Below are positions 5,413 through 8,091 of a DNA stretch of 8,091 nucleotides, piece by piece. The notes beneath the pieces were generated by a model. It ran no database searches, was not told the DNA's origin, and was given only the letters and a program-made list of their open reading frames with translations. Position numbers and translations under genes: made by a program. Each line of letters starts with the position of its first letter. The stretch's first letter is position 1. Origin of the DNA: Candidatus Geohydrothermomicrobium daggyaiense (lineage in GTDB: Bacteria > Actinomycetota > Geothermincolia > Fen-727 > JACVIW01); contig JACVIW010000099.1 of assembly GCA_015711695.1 (NCBI GenBank), forward strand, positions 1 to 8,091, read 5' to 3'.

Positions 5413-7536
5413 TTAATAGCCTGCTCTGTTTCGGGCAGGCATGATCTCGAAGAATACGAGTTTATGCGTTTCAATGCCCCGACTCCGAGGAATAACACGA
5501 TAGGCTTTTCCGAGCCTCGCGAAACTTATGGTGAAATCAAATCTTTTCTCAAACTTTAACTTTTCGAAAAGCGAGACGCTGTACTCAATCGAGGACAGAC
5601 CGCTCATTTCGATAAGAACTTTCGTATTGCGCGCAACATATTGCCTGACCATATCTCTTAAACCATCCGGATCGTTTAGAACGTAAGCACGTCTGGCATC
5701 AATCCCGTATTGATACTTTAACGGAATACCAACCGCCTCACCCAGAAATTGAGATGTGAATACTACAGTGTTTCCTTTCAATTGATCGGAAATATTTTCC
5801 AGTTGCCTTTCGAAACCTCTGTATTCCACATGATTAAAAATTGACGATGTTGAAAGAATGAAGAAAGCGAACATTCCCGATGCAAGAATCAGTGAAGCAA
5901 CCCTTAGCGACATGTTACCTCTCGAAAAAATCCTGGAGAGCATATAGCAAAAGCCTATTATCAACATCGGGTAAAGAACCGGGAGATATCGTCTAGCAAG
6001 CCATGGAAGATACCCCGAGGTTATAGAAGCCTCGGTGAACACCACAAGGTAAACCAGGGAAAGAGAAACTACGAAAAAGGAAACTGTAAGGTTTTCCATA
6101 TCGAACAACATGAGACATATTCCAGCTATAAACAGGACAATGGCGAAACCGCCAAGGAAAACTGATGCCGAGAAAAAAAATTTTTGAGGTGAGGTATGCA
6201 GTCTTCCCCTGGCGGGGGCGGCAAAATAGAAATAGTTAAGGCTTATGAATATGGCCAAGACCAATAACGCTTTCGTGGCTGCCCTTGCTGATTCACTTCT
6301 CTTTCTCTTATGCTCCCCTGAAGCCTGATCTGGAAAAATGCGAGGACGCAAGAGGGCAATCCCGTTGTAAAGCACGAACCCCGTAATAACACACGCAATA
6401 TAAATCACCAGAAATGTATCCATACCCTCGTTACCGCCGAGAATATCCACGATTTTCCTTAAGTTTGTCCTGACATAGTGGTATTCATAAAACTTTACAT
6501 AGACCCAGTTTAGAACGAGCGCGAGCAGCAAACCGTTGGCGAGAATTTGATCATTTTTCAGCTCCTTCTTAAAGGGAGCCCTGACTAAAACAGCGAGAAA
6601 CAAAATGACTGGCGCGATGGCTGCCTCAGGACGGGAAAGCGCCGCCGCGGCGAGAGATAGAACAATCGCCACCGCAAGAAGGGGGCTTTCCTCTTTCGCG
6701 TAAAGTAAAAGAAAATAAACGCAGGCCACAACGAACAACTGGCAGACTACCTCTGATGCTGGCATCCTCGAAAACCAGACCTGCGGGTAGAAGGAAACGA
6801 ACAGAAAAGCAGCAATTCCTCCCCACCATCTTCCTGATAATTTACTCGCAAGGACAAAGATGCCCAGACTTGAAAGAAGAGCGAAAAAGCTAACCGCATA
6901 TAATCCTCCGTGTTTCCCGAATATCGAGATGAAAACCGCGATCCAGACTGGTATAAGGTCATATAAAAGCGGCTGTATCTCTCCATTCTTTCTGTTTCGC
7001 AGGTGAAACGGAATAAACTGAGCCACTCCACCTTTGTAAAAAGTTTTTATCTCAAAATCCGTCATTTTAGCGACAGACGGATCATGAATTTTTACTGAGC
7101 CAGACTGGGCTATGCTGTAGCCGATATTGAAGTAGTACCCCGGATCACCGTCACCAGCCAGATACTGCGCGGGTCTGAAGAAAAAAACTCCTCCGAAAAC
7201 AATCAGGGAAATAAATAAAATGACCTCGACGCGGGGTGTGCTCAGGCAAGCCCTGCCTTCCGACACAATTTTCCCACGTCTCTTTAGTATCACAGAAATC
7301 AATAAGGAAACTGAGATAACCACTCCCGCGACAAGCCATACATTGAATAATCCAGCTTCCGCGAGAAAGAGCGCCACAAGAGAGGTGAATGAAACACTCA
7401 CACATAGAACGATAAAAACTATCTCGAAAGGAGGGTATCGATTTTTTGAATCAAGCGAAGAGCGAAACAATAAATAGCCAGGAACGATAAGAATACACGG
7501 AAGTATGATGAGAATTCGCAAGGCCAGAGCAGGCAT
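5413..7536 (-). CDS. GT-C-like membrane glycosyltransferase, paralogue A (707 aa)
   Basis: This is a polytopic membrane protein of the same build as its downstream neighbour. Numbering is from ATG 7536. Hydrophobic segments at about 4-24, 37-59, 63-84 and 104-120 lead to RPAQYLAGDGDP (121-132), where D131 is a candidate catalytic Asp. MTDFE (158-162), QFIPFHLR (173-180), IQPLLYDLIPVWIA (187-200), WFSRMPASEV (254-263), SRPEA (301-305) and LPWLARR (510-516) follow. The soluble tail has AVGIPLKYQYGIDARR (601-616) and NDP (621-623). From RPA to LY (residues 121-213), 55 of 93 positions are identical to paralogue B by hand alignment. The expected role is a polyprenyl-phosphate-sugar-dependent glycosyltransferase on the outer membrane face; the substrate is not readable. 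ATG 7536 is chosen over an in-frame TTG at 7563 because it lies one base after the previous stop and its N-terminus (MPALALRILI) aligns with that of paralogue B. The ribosome site is weak (GGGA), so translational coupling is likely. Confidence 0.93.
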   Translation of the reverse strand: MPALALRILIILPCILIVPGYLLFRSSLDSKNRYPPFEIVFIVLCVSVSFTSLVALFLAEAGLFNVWLVAGVVISVSLLISVILKRRGKIVSEGRACLSTPRVEVILFISLIVFGGVFFFRPAQYLAGDGDPGYYFNIGYSIAQSGSVKIHDPSVAKMTDFEIKTFYKGGVAQFIPFHLRNRKNGEIQPLLYDLIPVWIAVFISIFGKHGGLYAVSFFALLSSLGIFVLASKLSGRWWGGIAAFLFVSFYPQVWFSRMPASEVVCQLFVVACVYFLLLYAKEESPLLAVAIVLSLAAAALSRPEAAIAPVILFLAVLVRAPFKKELKNDQILANGLLLALVLNWVYVKFYEYHYVRTNLRKIVDILGGNEGMDTFLVIYIACVITGFVLYNGIALLRPRIFPDQASGEHKRKRSESARAATKALLVLAIFISLNYFYFAAPARGRLHTSPQKFFFSASVFLGGFAIVLFIAGICLMLFDMENLTVSFFVVSLSLVYLVVFTEASITSGYLPWLARRYLPVLYPMLIIGFCYMLSRIFSRGNMSLRVASLILASGMFAFFILSTSSIFNHVEYRGFERQLENISDQLKGNTVVFTSQFLGEAVGIPLKYQYGIDARRAYVLNDPDGLRDMVRQYVARNTKVLIEMSGLSSIEYSVSLFEKLKFEKRFDFTISFARLGKAYRVIPRSRGIETHKLVFFEIMPARNRAGY

Positions 7537-7537
7537 A

Positions 7538-8091
7538 TCAATCCCGTTTCTTGAACCGCCCAAAGAGCCAGCCAGGGGAGGCTGAAAGTTCAGCTATTCT
7601 TCGCTCGAGCTTCTTTATCTCTTCGGCGGATTTCTCAAGCATTGCTTTCAATTCGGAGACGCTATTCTCAAGCATTATGATGTTTTCATCCTTTTTATCC
7701 ACCGTTCCTTCTAGTTTCTTTATGTAGCGGGCAGCCTTCGCGAGCTCCACGCTCGCTCTGTTGAGTTCCTCGGTCAAACTTCTTTCCTTTAAATCTGATT
7801 GCTCAATCTTCTTCTTTAAGTCCCGAACGAGGCTTTCATAATCCTCGAGTTGTTTTTCCAGTTCCCTTGCGCGCTTTTCTGCTTGAACTTTCTCCTCAGA
7901 AATTCTTCTCACCTGGTCCTCATCACTGGCTGGAAAAGCCTTAATAACGTACTGGTAGGCAATTGCCTCCCAGGATGATAAAGCCTTGATCACCTTATCG
8001 AGATTCCCGATCCCCAGCGGATCTAGAGCCTTTTTGAGCGCCTCGGAAGAGATTCGTCTTTCGGTCCAGTCAATCACATCGATGATGTACC
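7538..8091 (-). CDS. Coiled-coil protein of unknown function (N-terminus outside window)
   Basis: The frame stays open past the GTG at 8077 to the window edge (upstream residues YIID before the V), so the visible part is most likely the C-terminal portion of a longer protein and not a 179-residue protein. Counting from that GTG, residues 1-50 are globular and end in SWEAIAYQYVIKAFP. This looks like the last beta strand of an alpha/beta domain, perhaps a Rossmann-type methyltransferase, but the call is weak. Residues about 52-166 are a long charged coiled coil, rich in E, K, R and L with heptad-like spacing. The protein ends SPGWLFGRFKKRD. A coiled coil followed by a short 'S-x-x-W' basic tail is seen in enzymes of polysaccharide clusters, where it may mediate oligomerisation or anchoring. 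There is no membrane segment in the visible part, so it is probably cytoplasmic. Its TGA (7540-7538) lies one base before the next ATG, indicating one operon with the GT-C pair. Confidence 0.85.
   Translation of the reverse strand, partial: YIIDVIDWTERRISSEALKKALDPLGIGNLDKVIKALSSWEAIAYQYVIKAFPASDEDQVRRISEEKVQAEKRARELEKQLEDYESLVRDLKKKIEQSDLKERSLTEELNRASVELAKAARYIKKLEGTVDKKDENIIMLENSVSELKAMLEKSAEEIKKLERRIAELSASPGWLFGRFKKRD

Noticed and set aside
7536..7563. TTG at 7563 as the start of paralogue A
   Set aside because: It would add nine residues overlapping the previous gene, has no ribosome site, and the aligned paralogue begins at the position matching ATG 7536.
1..8091. CRISPR array, tRNA or rRNA genes, phage or defence genes
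   Set aside because: No regularly spaced repeats, no cloverleaf or rRNA-like sequence, and no nuclease, helicase or integrase motifs were seen in any supported frame.

Overview
The window is a bacterial stretch of a cell-surface polysaccharide or glycoconjugate cluster. All five recognisable genes lie on the minus strand, so the order of transcription runs from base 8091 down to base 1. Bacterial affiliation is inferred from strong Shine-Dalgarno sites, TATAAT-like boxes and tight gene packing. Base composition is moderate, and nothing seen fixes the phylum. Non-ATG starts are frequent: TTG is the best start for three of the four genes whose 5' end is visible.

Layout in transcription order: (1) the C-terminal part of a coiled-coil protein of unknown function (8091-7538), cut by the window edge; (2) a ~707-residue multi-pass membrane protein of GT-C glycosyltransferase type (7536-5413), starting one base after the previous stop; (3) a clear paralogue of about 706 residues (5392-3272), 20 bases further on behind a strong Shine-Dalgarno; (4) a 520-bp gap with no intact gene but a 100-codon open frame without an early start, possibly a gene remnant; (5) a 520-residue GT39-type membrane glycosyltransferase (2751-1189) with a promoter-like TATAAT box 28 bases upstream; (6) a ~195-bp gap with a possible second coding remnant; (7) the first 331 residues of a cytoplasmic GT-B/GT4-like glycosyltransferase (993-1), cut by the window edge and starting at TTG behind a perfect GGAGG.

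How they may work together is inference. The soluble GT4-like enzyme would add sugars from nucleotide donors on the cytoplasmic face. The three GT-C proteins would use polyprenyl-phosphate sugars on the outer face of the membrane to decorate a lipid-linked glycan, polymer or protein. The coiled-coil protein could be an assembly or length-control partner, or the tail of a modifying enzyme. Genes 1-3 look like one operon; genes 5 and 7 may have their own promoters.

The most noteworthy points are the tandem pair of GT-C paralogues with strongly conserved signature blocks at both ends, and the two start-less coding-like patches flanking the 520-residue GT gene. I found no evidence for a mobile element, CRISPR array, RNA gene or defence system.
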